Source: an uncultured Muribaculaceae bacterium
Lineage (GTDB): Bacteria; Bacteroidota; Bacteroidia; Bacteroidales; Muribaculaceae
Length of the DNA: 19,388 nucleotides
Reading direction: 5' to 3'
Assembly: GCA_910584055.1 (NCBI GenBank)
Contig: CAJTZS010000063.1
Span: 1 to 19,388 of the forward strand
A program made the translations under genes and the position numbers. The notes beneath the pieces were generated by a model. That model did no database searches. It was given only the letters and a program-made list of their open reading frames with translations, and was not told where the DNA came from. Shown here piece after piece: positions 6,293-13,665 of the stretch. The first letter of the stretch is position 1. Every line of letters starts with the position of its first letter.

Positions 6293-7837
6293 TTATTTTG
6301 CAAAACTGATGGCCCTTGTCTCGCGGATAACGGTGATTTTCACCTGTCCGGGATAAGTCAGCTCATCCTGAATCTTCTTGGCTATTTCCGCTGAGAGCTT
6401 CTCTGTCTCCTCATCTGTGATCTTGTCTGCTCCGACAATCACCCGAAGCTCACGTCCGGCCTGTATCGCATAAGTCTTGACAACGCCGGGATAGGATAGG
6501 GCAAGCTGCTCAAGATCGTTGAGACGCTTGATGTATGCCTCAACAATTTCGCGGCGTGCGCCCGGACGTGCTCCGGAGATGGCATCGCACACCTGCACGA
6601 TCGGGGCAAGTAGCGAAGTCATCTCCACCTCTTCGTGGTGCGCGCCAATGGCGTTGCAGATTTCCGGTTTTTCCTTGAATTTCTCGGCAAGTTTCATACC
6701 GAAGAGTGCGTGCGGGAGTTCCGGCTCATCGTCCGGCACTTTGCCGATGTCATGGAGAAGTCCGGCGCGGCGTGCTTTCTTGGGATTAAGGCCGAGTTCG
6801 GAAGCCATGACAGCGCAAAGGTTTGCTGTCTCGCGTGAGTGTTGAAGGAGGTTTTGCCCGTAAGATGAACGGTATTTCATTTTGCCCACCATGCGGATAA
6901 GTTCGGGATGCAGACCATGGATTCCGAGGTCGATGGCGGTGCGCTTACCGGTTTCGATAATCTCTTCCTCGACCTGTTTCCTGACTTTAGCCACAACCTC
7001 TTCGATGCGTGCCGGATGGATACGTCCGTCAACCACGAGCTGGTGCAGTGCGAGACGCGCAATCTCGCGGCGCACCGGGTCAAAACCTGAGAGCACTATC
7101 GCCTCCGGTGTGTCGTCAACAATGATTTCGATACCGGTTGCTGCCTCAAGTGCGCGGATGTTGCGGCCTTCGCGACCGATGATGCGTCCCTTGATTTCAT
7201 CATTGTCGATGTGGAACACAGTCACCGAATTCTCCACTGCGGCCTCGGTTGCAACGCGCTGAATCGACTGTATCACGATTCGCTTGGCTTCTTTTGTTGC
7301 TGTCATACGGGCATCGTCCATGATGTCGTTTATGTAGCCTGCTGCAGCTGTCTTGGCTTCATCTTTGAGCGATTCCACGAGTTTCTCTTTCGCCTCATCT
7401 GCAGAAAGACCGGAGATGCGTTCCAGCTCATCGGTGATCTGACGGTGGAGATGGTCAACTTCAGCCTGTCGAGATTCTATCACGGCCTCGCGGTTGTCGA
7501 GGTTCCCTTTGAGAGTGTCAAGTTCTTTCTTGCGGCGTGAATTCTCGTTCTGCTGCTGATTGAGCTGAATCTCGCGTTGCTTGTTGCGGGCTTCTGCTGC
7601 CTGGGCTTTCTGTATCCTCTGACCGGCATTCCTTTCCGCCTCGCCAAGGATTTTCATTTCCTCCTCTTTCGCCTGAAGGATTTTCTTCTCTTTTATAACT
7701 TCAGCCTCGCGGTTGGCATCCTCGATGATGGTGTTCGCGCGGGATGAGGCATTCTTTTTGCTGATCACGGTAGCTGCTACGTAGCCTGCAATGGCTGCCG
7801 CTACCGCCGCAATTATGATCCATATTGCTGTTTCCAT
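6293..7837 (-). CDS. rny: Ribonuclease Y
   Basis: A 514-residue protein with the full RNase Y layout: an N-terminal membrane segment (about 4-25), a long charged coiled coil (about 30-190), a KH RNA-binding domain with GRIIGREGRNIRALE (217-231), and an HD domain with His333, LLHDIGKV (His362, Asp363) and Asp418. RNase Y is a membrane-anchored endoribonuclease that starts decay of many mRNAs. The start ATG at 7837 puts the membrane segment at the extreme N-terminus as expected. The 103 bases upstream are very A-rich in the transcript and lack a clear promoter, so transcription may come from the zapA promoter. It is followed at 9 bases by ricT, a known RNase Y partner family. Confidence 0.96.
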   Translation of the reverse strand: METAIWIIIAAVAAAIAGYVAATVISKKNASSRANTIIEDANREAEVIKEKKILQAKEEEMKILGEAERNAGQRIQKAQAAEARNKQREIQLNQQQNENSRRKKELDTLKGNLDNREAVIESRQAEVDHLHRQITDELERISGLSADEAKEKLVESLKDEAKTAAAGYINDIMDDARMTATKEAKRIVIQSIQRVATEAAVENSVTVFHIDNDEIKGRIIGREGRNIRALEAATGIEIIVDDTPEAIVLSGFDPVRREIARLALHQLVVDGRIHPARIEEVVAKVRKQVEEEIIETGKRTAIDLGIHGLHPELIRMVGKMKYRSSYGQNLLQHSRETANLCAVMASELGLNPKKARRAGLLHDIGKVPDDEPELPHALFGMKLAEKFKEKPEICNAIGAHHEEVEMTSLLAPIVQVCDAISGARPGARREIVEAYIKRLNDLEQLALSYPGVVKTYAIQAGRELRVIVGADKITDEETEKLSAEIAKKIQDELTYPGQVKITVIRETRAISFAK

Positions 7838-7940
7838 GCGTATGTAGTTGTAATTTTGGTTGTTATTGTTTTTTATTAATTTATCAATTTTTTTTACAAC
7901 CGTAACGCAGCAAGTCGAGATGGGAAAGACAGGGTGTTAG

Positions 7941-8228
7941 TTATTGAAGGATATCGTCCAGATTGCCGAGACACTCCTCGGCTTTGCGGGTGGCTTCCTG
8001 ATGTTTGACGGAAAGCTCCTTGTAGTAGGAAGCGTATTGGTATACCATCATTGCAAGAAGACCTTTTTCAGAGCGTTTCGGGAAGGAGCGCCGCCATGCG
8101 GCGAAGAGATTGTTGACCTCGTCCTCCACGCTTCGGGTAAATTCCTGTTTCTGGAACGGGACGGTGAGCTGTATCGGCTCTCCGCCTATATTGATTTCCA
8201 TATTTATCTTTTCCTGATCTTTCATCAT
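7941..8228 (-). CDS. zapA: Cell division protein ZapA
   Basis: A 95-residue protein with the ZapA plan: a short beta-rich N-terminal head (INMEINIGGEPIQLTV at about 8-23) followed by helices with the LAMMVYQYASYY region (about 58-69) and a C-terminal coiled coil. ZapA binds FtsZ and bundles its filaments at the division site. The length fits the family. The start ATG overlaps the stop of the upstream coiled-coil gene (ATGA, 8225-8228), so the two are translated together. The second codon is also ATG, so the true start could be one residue later. Confidence 0.85.
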   Translation of the reverse strand: MMKDQEKINMEINIGGEPIQLTVPFQKQEFTRSVEDEVNNLFAAWRRSFPKRSEKGLLAMMVYQYASYYKELSVKHQEATRKAEECLGNLDDILQ

Positions 8229-8518
8229 TCCTTGAGCATTGCTATGCAGCGGTCGATGTTTTTGATCAATCCGGCAATGATGCGGCGCGTTTCGATTAGT
8301 GTGTCAGGGTCTTCAGCCAATCTGTGCGAGACACTGAGATACTCCACGTCAAGCAGGGCCTTGTCACGCACGCTGAGCGCCTCCGCTTCCTTGCGCCGCA
8401 GGTCGGCATTCTCCTCCTCCAGCTCCCTGTTGCGCTTGCGCAGGGATTCCATCTCCGCACGGAGCTCTTCCTGGCGAGCTTCCAGCTTTTCAAGAATGCT
8501 TAAGAGGGATTGTGCCAT
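8225..8518 (-). CDS. Small coiled-coil protein of unknown function encoded with ZapA
   Basis: A 97-residue, mostly helical protein. Residues about 8-50 are a strongly predicted coiled coil with heptad-like Leu and Glu/Arg spacing (LEKLEARQEELRAEMESL). The C-terminal half is a less charged helical segment ending in LIKNIDRCIAMLKE. I do not recognise a named family. Its small size and four-base overlap with zapA suggest a division-ring partner, perhaps analogous to ZapB, but that is inference. ATG at 8518 is preferred over an in-frame TTG at 8527: the promoter -7 box ends at 8535, so transcription would begin near 8529 and a TTG at 8527 would leave almost no leader. Confidence 0.75.
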   Translation of the reverse strand: MAQSLLSILEKLEARQEELRAEMESLRKRNRELEEENADLRRKEAEALSVRDKALLDVEYLSVSHRLAEDPDTLIETRRIIAGLIKNIDRCIAMLKE

Positions 8519-8534
8519 CAATGCCAAATTTGCA

Positions 8535-8566
8535 CAAAGGTACTAAAAAAATCTCAAACCCGCAAA
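8535..8566 (-). promoter_or_regulatory. Phylum-type promoter for the coiled-coil/zapA operon
   Basis: Read on the minus strand, TTTG (8563-8566) is followed after 20 bases by TACCTTTG (8535-8542), a full match to TTTG-N19-21-TAnnTTTG. The predicted transcript starts about 10 bases before the ATG at 8518, giving a very short leader. Confidence 0.75.
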
Positions 8567-8613
8567 TGAAAATAAATCTGAAACCTGAAACCTGGAATCC
8601 GAGATTTGCCGGG

Positions 8614-11442
8614 TTAATACCAGCGGATGTTATTGTTGCCTTGCGAGCGTTTGTCGTATTTGAGGTCTTTCAGTAGCGAAGACTTCACGGCTATGTGGAA
8701 GTTATAGGATTTATAGGGGCCCATCGGCACGAAAGAGGCTGTCATCGTGAAGCAGTGCAGGTCGCGTGAGATGGAGCAGTTCATATAGGCTATCTTCTTC
8801 AATTCGAAGTTATAGGATGCAGAGAAGGAGAAGTTCCAGTTTTTTGTTGGGCGAATGTTGCCGTTGAAAGAGAGATTCTGTGTCCATTTCCCTTTAAAAT
8901 CCATTTTCTGCTTGTCGAATTCGCCGTATCCATAGTTGATGGAATAGTTGACGGAGAGACTCCACGGGCAGTCCCACTTGGCATAGCCGTCGGAATCGCT
9001 CCCTCCTTCCGTTTCTCCGGTCTTGTTGCGGCGGCGAGCTTCGGCACGATTCGAAAAGCTATCCTCTTCGGTTGATTCCTCGTCTTCGTCTGCAGGGTTG
9101 TCGGTATCCTTGTCGTCTTTCTTCTTACGTTTGAAGGTGTCGTTATTGAATGTATAAGAGAATGACGTTCCTGTGGATGAAAGCTTGTAGAGGCCTTTCC
9201 CTTCCTGCCAGCGAAATCTGTTTACCTGTCGTGGATAACCGGAAGCGTCAAGCTTATACACGTATGGATCCCATGTCGCGGAGAGGTTGAGGTTGAAGTT
9301 TTTAACTAACCTCAGCATGATCGATGTCTGCAGCGGACTGAGCCTGAGCGAGTCTGCCGCAAAGTTGTAGCTCGAACTGAGAGAGAGGTTCTCTATGAGT
9401 GATATTTTTCGCGAACCGGTGGAATCGTTTTCATCCTTCACTTTCATTTCGAGGTTGTTGGAGATGTTGAGCGACAAAGATCCGCTTTTCCCTCTCCCCG
9501 GCACTCCGAAAAGACCGTGCGAGAAATATGAATAGTCAACGCGGCGGTTATTGCCTGCCTGGTCGGTATATTCGTAGAAGTCGTAATATTTCCACATCGG
9601 GTTGCCAAAGTCCGGGGCCCAGTTGAAGGAGAGGGTCGGGGTGATCACGTGACGTATCATCTGCACTTTGTCGCCAAGAAATTTCATCGGTTTGTAGAAG
9701 CCGTAGACCTTGGTGTCGAAAGAGAGGGATGCGTTGAAGTCGAATATGTTGTAGAAACCGTAGGTAGTATCCTGGATTTCGCGTGATGCCTGTGTGTCCC
9801 ACTGTCGCTTGATTTTGGAGGTATACATACGGTCGTTCATCTGGATCGAGGGGGAGAGGTTGAGATAATTGAAGATGGAGAATGTGGCGCTTACGGGCAC
9901 TGAGTGGCGCATTCCGTTTCTCCAGTCTTTGATAAGGCTCTTTTTGAAGAACACATCCTGTTGCGCGGTGAGGGAGTTTTGGAACTGTCCTGAATAGGAG
10001 AGCTTGATCTTTTCATACCATTTTTCTCCACCTACGGATTTTTTCCGTTTGAACGGCGCCACCTGCGACATCGTTACGGTGAGGTTAGGGAAAGACACAG
10101 CCAGGGTAGAGTCTTGCGACCGCTGGGCTATGTTGGCGGTGGCGGAGAAACTCCATTTAGAGCCGGGGCGACGGTAAGTGGCGTTGATGGTGGATGATTT
10201 GGTATTCTCCGTGAAGTTCTGGTTGTAATATGAGTTCAGGTCATTGCGTGAATAACCGGAAGTGGCGAAGTTGACCGATGCCGAGAAGTTGAGCGCCGGA
10301 TTGGCTTTCGTATCTTGTTGATGGCTCCATATTACCTGGAAGTTCTGCATCTTGGAATAGTCGGGCGAGCCTTTGTCTCCTGTGATGGTGGTGAGGAACG
10401 AGACATCGAAGGACCCTCGGAACTTGTATCGTTTCACGTAAGACGAGTGCGCCGAGATACCCCACGACCCTTTGGTGTATATCTCGCCCCGGAGCGCAAG
10501 GTCAACGTTGTCGTTGATGGCGAAATAGTAGCCGCCGTCGCGGAGATAGAACCCCCGGTTATAGTCGTCTCCGAAAGAGGGGAATATGATACCGCTCGAG
10601 TATTTTTCAGAGAAAGGGAAATAGCCGAACGGAAGGGCAAGGGGGAGGGGGATGCCAACGAGCATCATGTATCCGGGACCGGTCACCACATCTTTTTTAG
10701 GACGCACTTTAGCTCGCGTGATCTTGAAACCGAAATGCGGGTGTTCGTGGTCGTCGCAGGTGGTATAGAATCCGTCCTGGAGGAAGAAGCTTCCGTCTGG
10801 GTTTTTCTTGGCTTTGTTGCCTAAAAGGAAGCCGTCTTGCTGTTCGGTTATGACATCGGTGATGTATCCTCGTTCCGTCTTGAAATTATATTTCATCGAC
10901 TTTGACTCATATTCATCACCCCCCTGCTGGAATATAGGGTTTCCCTGCAGTTCGCCTATGGAATCCACAACGCCTTCTGCATATACAGTGGAGCTGTCCA
11001 TCTCCATGCGGATTTCAGCGGAGTTGAGTTTGAACTCACCGTAGTCTACATTCCCGTCGCCATAAAGGTATGCGTTCTGCTGACCGATGAGCACAAGAGA
11101 GTCTTTTGCCGAGAAGTTCAGCGCGTTGTCTATGTCTACCTTTTCGCGGACAATACGTGTGAAGCCTTTTCGCGTCCCTAATGAATCTCGCTGTGTCGGT
11201 AGGGAGTCGCCTGCAATCGAATCCTTCTGAAGTAGTATGGAATCCCCTGTAAGTTGCAGAGAGTCTTTTATAAGGGGGAACGACAGCTTTGAACTGTCGG
11301 GTAAAACCACATTCTCCGGCAGCCTTTCCAGGGTGTCGGACGTGGATGCCTTGAGAGCGGCCCTGCGTGGGGTTGTGTTTTTCTGAGCCCACGCAATGCC
11401 TAAGGCAAGGATGATTGCAATATATATAATAAACTGCCTCAA
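8614..11442 (-). CDS. lptD: LPS-assembly outer membrane protein LptD, Bacteroidota type
   Basis: A 942-residue outer-membrane protein. A signal peptide (about 1-19, ending AWA-Q) is followed by a Ser/Leu-rich linker, an OstA/LptA-like periplasmic domain (about 100-250) with repeated short beta motifs such as AYLYGDGNVDYGEFKLNSAE, and a long beta-barrel region (from about 270) with alternating aromatic strands. LptD, with LptE, inserts lipopolysaccharide into the outer leaflet. Length fits the phylum. A very acidic/basic low-complexity stretch at about 768-820 probably forms an exposed loop. The start is TTG at 11440-11442: the only in-frame codons between it and the preceding stop contain no ATG or GTG, and the signal peptide starts at once. 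It has its own promoter upstream. lptE is not visible here. Confidence 0.88.
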   Translation of the reverse strand: MRQFIIYIAIILALGIAWAQKNTTPRRAALKASTSDTLERLPENVVLPDSSKLSFPLIKDSLQLTGDSILLQKDSIAGDSLPTQRDSLGTRKGFTRIVREKVDIDNALNFSAKDSLVLIGQQNAYLYGDGNVDYGEFKLNSAEIRMEMDSSTVYAEGVVDSIGELQGNPIFQQGGDEYESKSMKYNFKTERGYITDVITEQQDGFLLGNKAKKNPDGSFFLQDGFYTTCDDHEHPHFGFKITRAKVRPKKDVVTGPGYMMLVGIPLPLALPFGYFPFSEKYSSGIIFPSFGDDYNRGFYLRDGGYYFAINDNVDLALRGEIYTKGSWGISAHSSYVKRYKFRGSFDVSFLTTITGDKGSPDYSKMQNFQVIWSHQQDTKANPALNFSASVNFATSGYSRNDLNSYYNQNFTENTKSSTINATYRRPGSKWSFSATANIAQRSQDSTLAVSFPNLTVTMSQVAPFKRKKSVGGEKWYEKIKLSYSGQFQNSLTAQQDVFFKKSLIKDWRNGMRHSVPVSATFSIFNYLNLSPSIQMNDRMYTSKIKRQWDTQASREIQDTTYGFYNIFDFNASLSFDTKVYGFYKPMKFLGDKVQMIRHVITPTLSFNWAPDFGNPMWKYYDFYEYTDQAGNNRRVDYSYFSHGLFGVPGRGKSGSLSLNISNNLEMKVKDENDSTGSRKISLIENLSLSSSYNFAADSLRLSPLQTSIMLRLVKNFNLNLSATWDPYVYKLDASGYPRQVNRFRWQEGKGLYKLSSTGTSFSYTFNNDTFKRKKKDDKDTDNPADEDEESTEEDSFSNRAEARRRNKTGETEGGSDSDGYAKWDCPWSLSVNYSINYGYGEFDKQKMDFKGKWTQNLSFNGNIRPTKNWNFSFSASYNFELKKIAYMNCSISRDLHCFTMTASFVPMGPYKSYNFHIAVKSSLLKDLKYDKRSQGNNNIRWY

Positions 11443-11478
11443 TTGCGGCTGATGTTCAAGTTAGAGCAATATATCCTG

Positions 11479-11510
11479 CAAATTTAGATATTATTGCAGA
11501 CTTAGCCAAA
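11479..11510 (-). promoter_or_regulatory. Phylum-type promoter for lptD
   Basis: On the minus strand TTTG (11507-11510) and TAAATTTG (11479-11486) are separated by 20 bases, an exact consensus match. Transcription would begin near 11472, about 30 bases before the lptD start. It lies between the HD gene stop and lptD, so lptD is a separate unit. Confidence 0.75.
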
Positions 11511-11545
11511 AAATAATGGATAGGGAGGGGAATTTTAAGAATTTT

Positions 11546-12085
11546 TTATCCGAAAAGTGCATGCAGCTCAAGGAAACGGGTGAGGGTGTCGGCTCCGTGG
11601 CGTTCCATCGAGCGGATTATACTGTCAAGGCTTTTTTCTGCGCGGATATCCCCTGATTTTGAATAAAATTTATCGGCGTAGCATATCAGTTTCTCCTCAA
11701 TGGTCTGCGGGGTCATATCGCGGTGGGGGAGTGGTAAATTCTGTCGGATGATATCCTCTACTGTTAATCCGGAGCCTGTGTGACGTTCGCATACAAGGGC
11801 ATGTCGCGGAAGCCCTTCGGCTTCAAGCAACCTGCGTCCTTCCACGCCGTGACAGATGTATGGTAGCGAGCCTGTGCAGTAAATGTCCGGCGCATCGCAC
11901 AGGAATATTCCGATGTCATGAAGCGTTGCCGCAGAGGCAACGAAGTCTGTATCGACTTCGAGACCTCTGCGGTTGATGCATTCCAAAGCCTTGTCCCGTA
12001 CTTTTTCGCTGTGTATCAGCAATGTCTCATAAAGTGGGGAACCGACCTCGTAATATTTCTTGATTATATCAAGTGGGTCAGTCAT
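11546..12085 (-). CDS. HD-domain phosphohydrolase of unknown substrate
   Basis: A 179-residue HD-superfamily protein with the metal ligands visible in order: His25 (LLIHSEKV), His56-Asp57 in LHDIGI, His79, His102 (CERHTG) and Asp138 (CYADKF). Such single-domain HD enzymes usually hydrolyse phosphate esters of nucleotides or related molecules. The substrate cannot be inferred. The start ATG overlaps the ilvE stop by eight bases (12078-12085), so translation is coupled to ilvE. A link to branched-chain amino acid metabolism is possible but unproven. The HD site has five or more potential ligands, consistent with a metal-dependent enzyme. Confidence 0.8.
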   Translation of the reverse strand: MTDPLDIIKKYYEVGSPLYETLLIHSEKVRDKALECINRRGLEVDTDFVASAATLHDIGIFLCDAPDIYCTGSLPYICHGVEGRRLLEAEGLPRHALVCERHTGSGLTVEDIIRQNLPLPHRDMTPQTIEEKLICYADKFYSKSGDIRAEKSLDSIIRSMERHGADTLTRFLELHALFG

Positions 12086-13112
12086 TGAATTCTATGATTT
12101 CGCACCATCCATGTGTGTCGGGTTCTTCACCAAGCTGGATGCCGCGAAGTTTGTTATAGAGCATCGTGGATTTAGGGCCGGGGGTGCCGTCGGGACAGTA
12201 AGTGAATTTACGTCCGTTGTCGAGGTCGAATATCTCCCCGATGGGCGATATGACAGCCGCGGTGCCGCAGTTTCCTGCTTCCTCGAATGTTTCAAGTTCT
12301 TCATACGGCACATGCCTGCGCTCAACGGTCATGCCCATGTCTTCGGCGAGCTGTCGGATACTCTTGTTGGTGATTGACGGCAGGATTGATTCGCTGTCGG
12401 GGGTGATGTAACTGTTGCCTCGGATTCCGAAGAAGTTGGCTGCGCCGCATTCGTCGAGATATTTCTTCTCTTTCGGATCCATGTAAAGCATCACCGCGTA
12501 ACCAAGGTCGTGAGCCTTTTCCCCGGCAACGAGCGAAGCTGCATAGTTGCCTCCTATCTTAATGGAACCTGTCCCTTTGGGAGCCACGCGGTCATATTCT
12601 CGTGAGAGACATACCTTGCAGGGCTTGAAGCCTGTCTTGAAGTAAGGTCCGACGGGAGTGACGAGCATCACTACCATATACTCATCGGCGGGTTTCACGC
12701 CTACACGCGGTGAAAGGCCGATCTCGAATGGTCGGATATAGAGTGAAGCTCCGGAACCATAGGGCGGAATGAAACGCTCGTTGAGTTTTACGACTTTACG
12801 CACCATCTCGCAGAAAAGTTCTTCGGGCATCGGCTCCATCTTGATGCCTTCCGCACTGCGGATGAAACGGCGCGCGTTTTCTTCCATGCGGAATACCCTC
12901 ACTTTGCCGTCTTTGCCACGGAAGGCTTTCAGCCCTTCGAATGATTCCTGTCCGTAGTGTAGACATGTCGCTGCGATGTGAATGGGAATATATTCGGAGT
13001 CGCTGACTTCGATCTCGCCCCATTTGCCATCTTTAAATGTGCATCTAACATTGTAGTCGGTGGGAACATATCCGAATGGAAGTTCCTCCCATTTAATGTC
13101 GGGTGTTTTCAT
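12078..13112 (-). CDS. ilvE: Branched-chain amino acid aminotransferase
   Basis: A 344-residue fold-type IV PLP enzyme. The cofactor lysine is Lys185 in GSIKIGGNYAAS, and CGAANFFGI (222-230) and the SITNKSIRQLA region match the family. Length and the N-terminal extension fit the longer class II (eukaryote-like) BCAT found in many Bacteroidota. It moves the amino group between glutamate and leucine, isoleucine or valine, the last step of their synthesis or first of their breakdown. ATG at 13112 agrees with the family start. The gene lies 38 bases after the small secreted protein gene and overlaps the HD gene by eight bases. No promoter is seen directly upstream, so it may be transcribed from the secreted-protein gene. 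Confidence 0.93.
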   Translation of the reverse strand: MKTPDIKWEELPFGYVPTDYNVRCTFKDGKWGEIEVSDSEYIPIHIAATCLHYGQESFEGLKAFRGKDGKVRVFRMEENARRFIRSAEGIKMEPMPEELFCEMVRKVVKLNERFIPPYGSGASLYIRPFEIGLSPRVGVKPADEYMVVMLVTPVGPYFKTGFKPCKVCLSREYDRVAPKGTGSIKIGGNYAASLVAGEKAHDLGYAVMLYMDPKEKKYLDECGAANFFGIRGNSYITPDSESILPSITNKSIRQLAEDMGMTVERRHVPYEELETFEEAGNCGTAAVISPIGEIFDLDNGRKFTYCPDGTPGPKSTMLYNKLRGIQLGEEPDTHGWCEIIEFND

Positions 13113-13150
13113 GTGTATATTGGTATAAGTTGGTCATTTGCGTATTTATG

Positions 13151-13483
13151 CTAAACGGCAACCTTGCATGTGAGGTCGCCCACCTTGACAATGTAGACAC
13201 CGTGGGTGGGAAGCTGAAGCCGGGATGTGCCCGGCTGAAGAGTCTCACTGTTCACGAGTCTTCCAAGGATAGTGAAGACTTTGATCTGCACCTGATGATT
13301 GGTGCTGACCAAAATGATTCCGGGTGAGGTTTTCACTTCCAGATCGGCATCTTTCATCACCGATTTCGCAGCGGAAGCCTGCTCGGTTTTTGCCGGTTCC
13401 CATCCTCCGGGAGAGGCGTAAGCCGCTCCCGCCGTGGCGATGCACACCATGGCTGCAAGAATATATCCGGTCAAAAATCTCAT
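13151..13483 (-). CDS. Small secreted protein with T9SS-type C-terminal-domain-like fold
   Basis: A 110-residue protein: a signal peptide (about 1-23, ending in AYA), a short Ala/Lys/Glu-rich linker, and a beta-sandwich-like region (about 48-110). That region has the type-A sorting-domain pattern: a strand, then IKVFTILGRLV (67-77), a short turn with LQPG, then LPTHGVYIVKV (91-101) and a terminal strand. In T9SS cargo this domain sits at the end of a large protein. Here it is almost the whole mature protein. It could be a tiny secreted protein, a decoy, or a remnant of a larger one. The pattern is weak and many Bacteroidales use such folds without a T9SS. No T9SS components are seen in the window. 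Confidence 0.7.
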   Translation of the reverse strand: MRFLTGYILAAMVCIATAGAAYASPGGWEPAKTEQASAAKSVMKDADLEVKTSPGIILVSTNHQVQIKVFTILGRLVNSETLQPGTSRLQLPTHGVYIVKVGDLTCKVAV

Positions 13484-13501
13484 ATCTTCTATTTTAATTC
13501 G

Positions 13502-13534
13502 TAAAGTTACAAAATCTTTTTAAATTTTAGGAAA
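13502..13534 (-). promoter_or_regulatory. Weak candidate promoter for the small secreted protein gene
   Basis: On the minus strand TAACTTTA (13502-13509) resembles TAnnTTTG with one mismatch, and TTTC (13531-13534) lies 21 bases upstream with one mismatch to TTTG. Position is suitable (about 19 bases before the ATG) but both elements are imperfect. Confidence 0.3.
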
Positions 13535-13569
13535 TAATTGTGGATTTTGTTTTATGGGTGGAACATTAT

Positions 13570-13592
13570 GGGGCTGGATGGGGCGGGATGGG
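13570..13592 (+). other. Possible G-quadruplex motif
   Basis: Four G-tracts (13570-13573, 13580-13583, 13585-13587, 13590-13592) are separated by loops of 6, 1 and 2 bases, meeting the usual G3+N1-7 rule on the + strand. It lies between the rpsA terminator and the next minus-strand gene. Confidence 0.4.
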
Positions 13593-13609
13593 ATGTTTAG
13601 AGAAAATAT

Positions 13610-13641
13610 GAAGAAGGCTCGCCGTGTGGCAAGCCTTCTTC
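13610..13641 (-). terminator. rpsA terminator hairpin
   Basis: GAAGAAGGCT (13610-13619) pairs perfectly with AGCCTTCTTC (13632-13641), and an inner GCC/GGC extends the stem around a GTGT loop after a C/A mismatch. It lies 24 bases beyond the rpsA stop. On the minus strand an A/T-rich stretch with a short T-run follows, as expected of an intrinsic terminator. Confidence 0.75.
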
Positions 13642-13665
13642 TTTATGTTGAATGAAGCTAAGGGA

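Noticed and set aside
7895..7927. Candidate promoter for rny (TTTC, 19 bases, TACGGTTG on the minus strand)
   Set aside because: Both elements deviate from the consensus, and the zapA promoter could serve rny.
7838..7940. Possible 6S RNA beside zapA, as in gamma-proteobacteria
   Set aside because: The gap is only 103 bases, is A/T-rich and lacks the long bubble-bearing hairpin.
8519..8527. TTG start for the coiled-coil gene
   Set aside because: It would leave almost no leader after the predicted transcription start. ATG at 8518 is a better start codon.
8578..8594. Short tandem CTGAAAC units after lptD
   Set aside because: Only two units and a remnant, too short to call a repeat array or terminator.
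10315..10824. 169-residue open frame antisense to lptD
   Set aside because: Opposite a clear LptD barrel region, with no recognisable domain or promoter.
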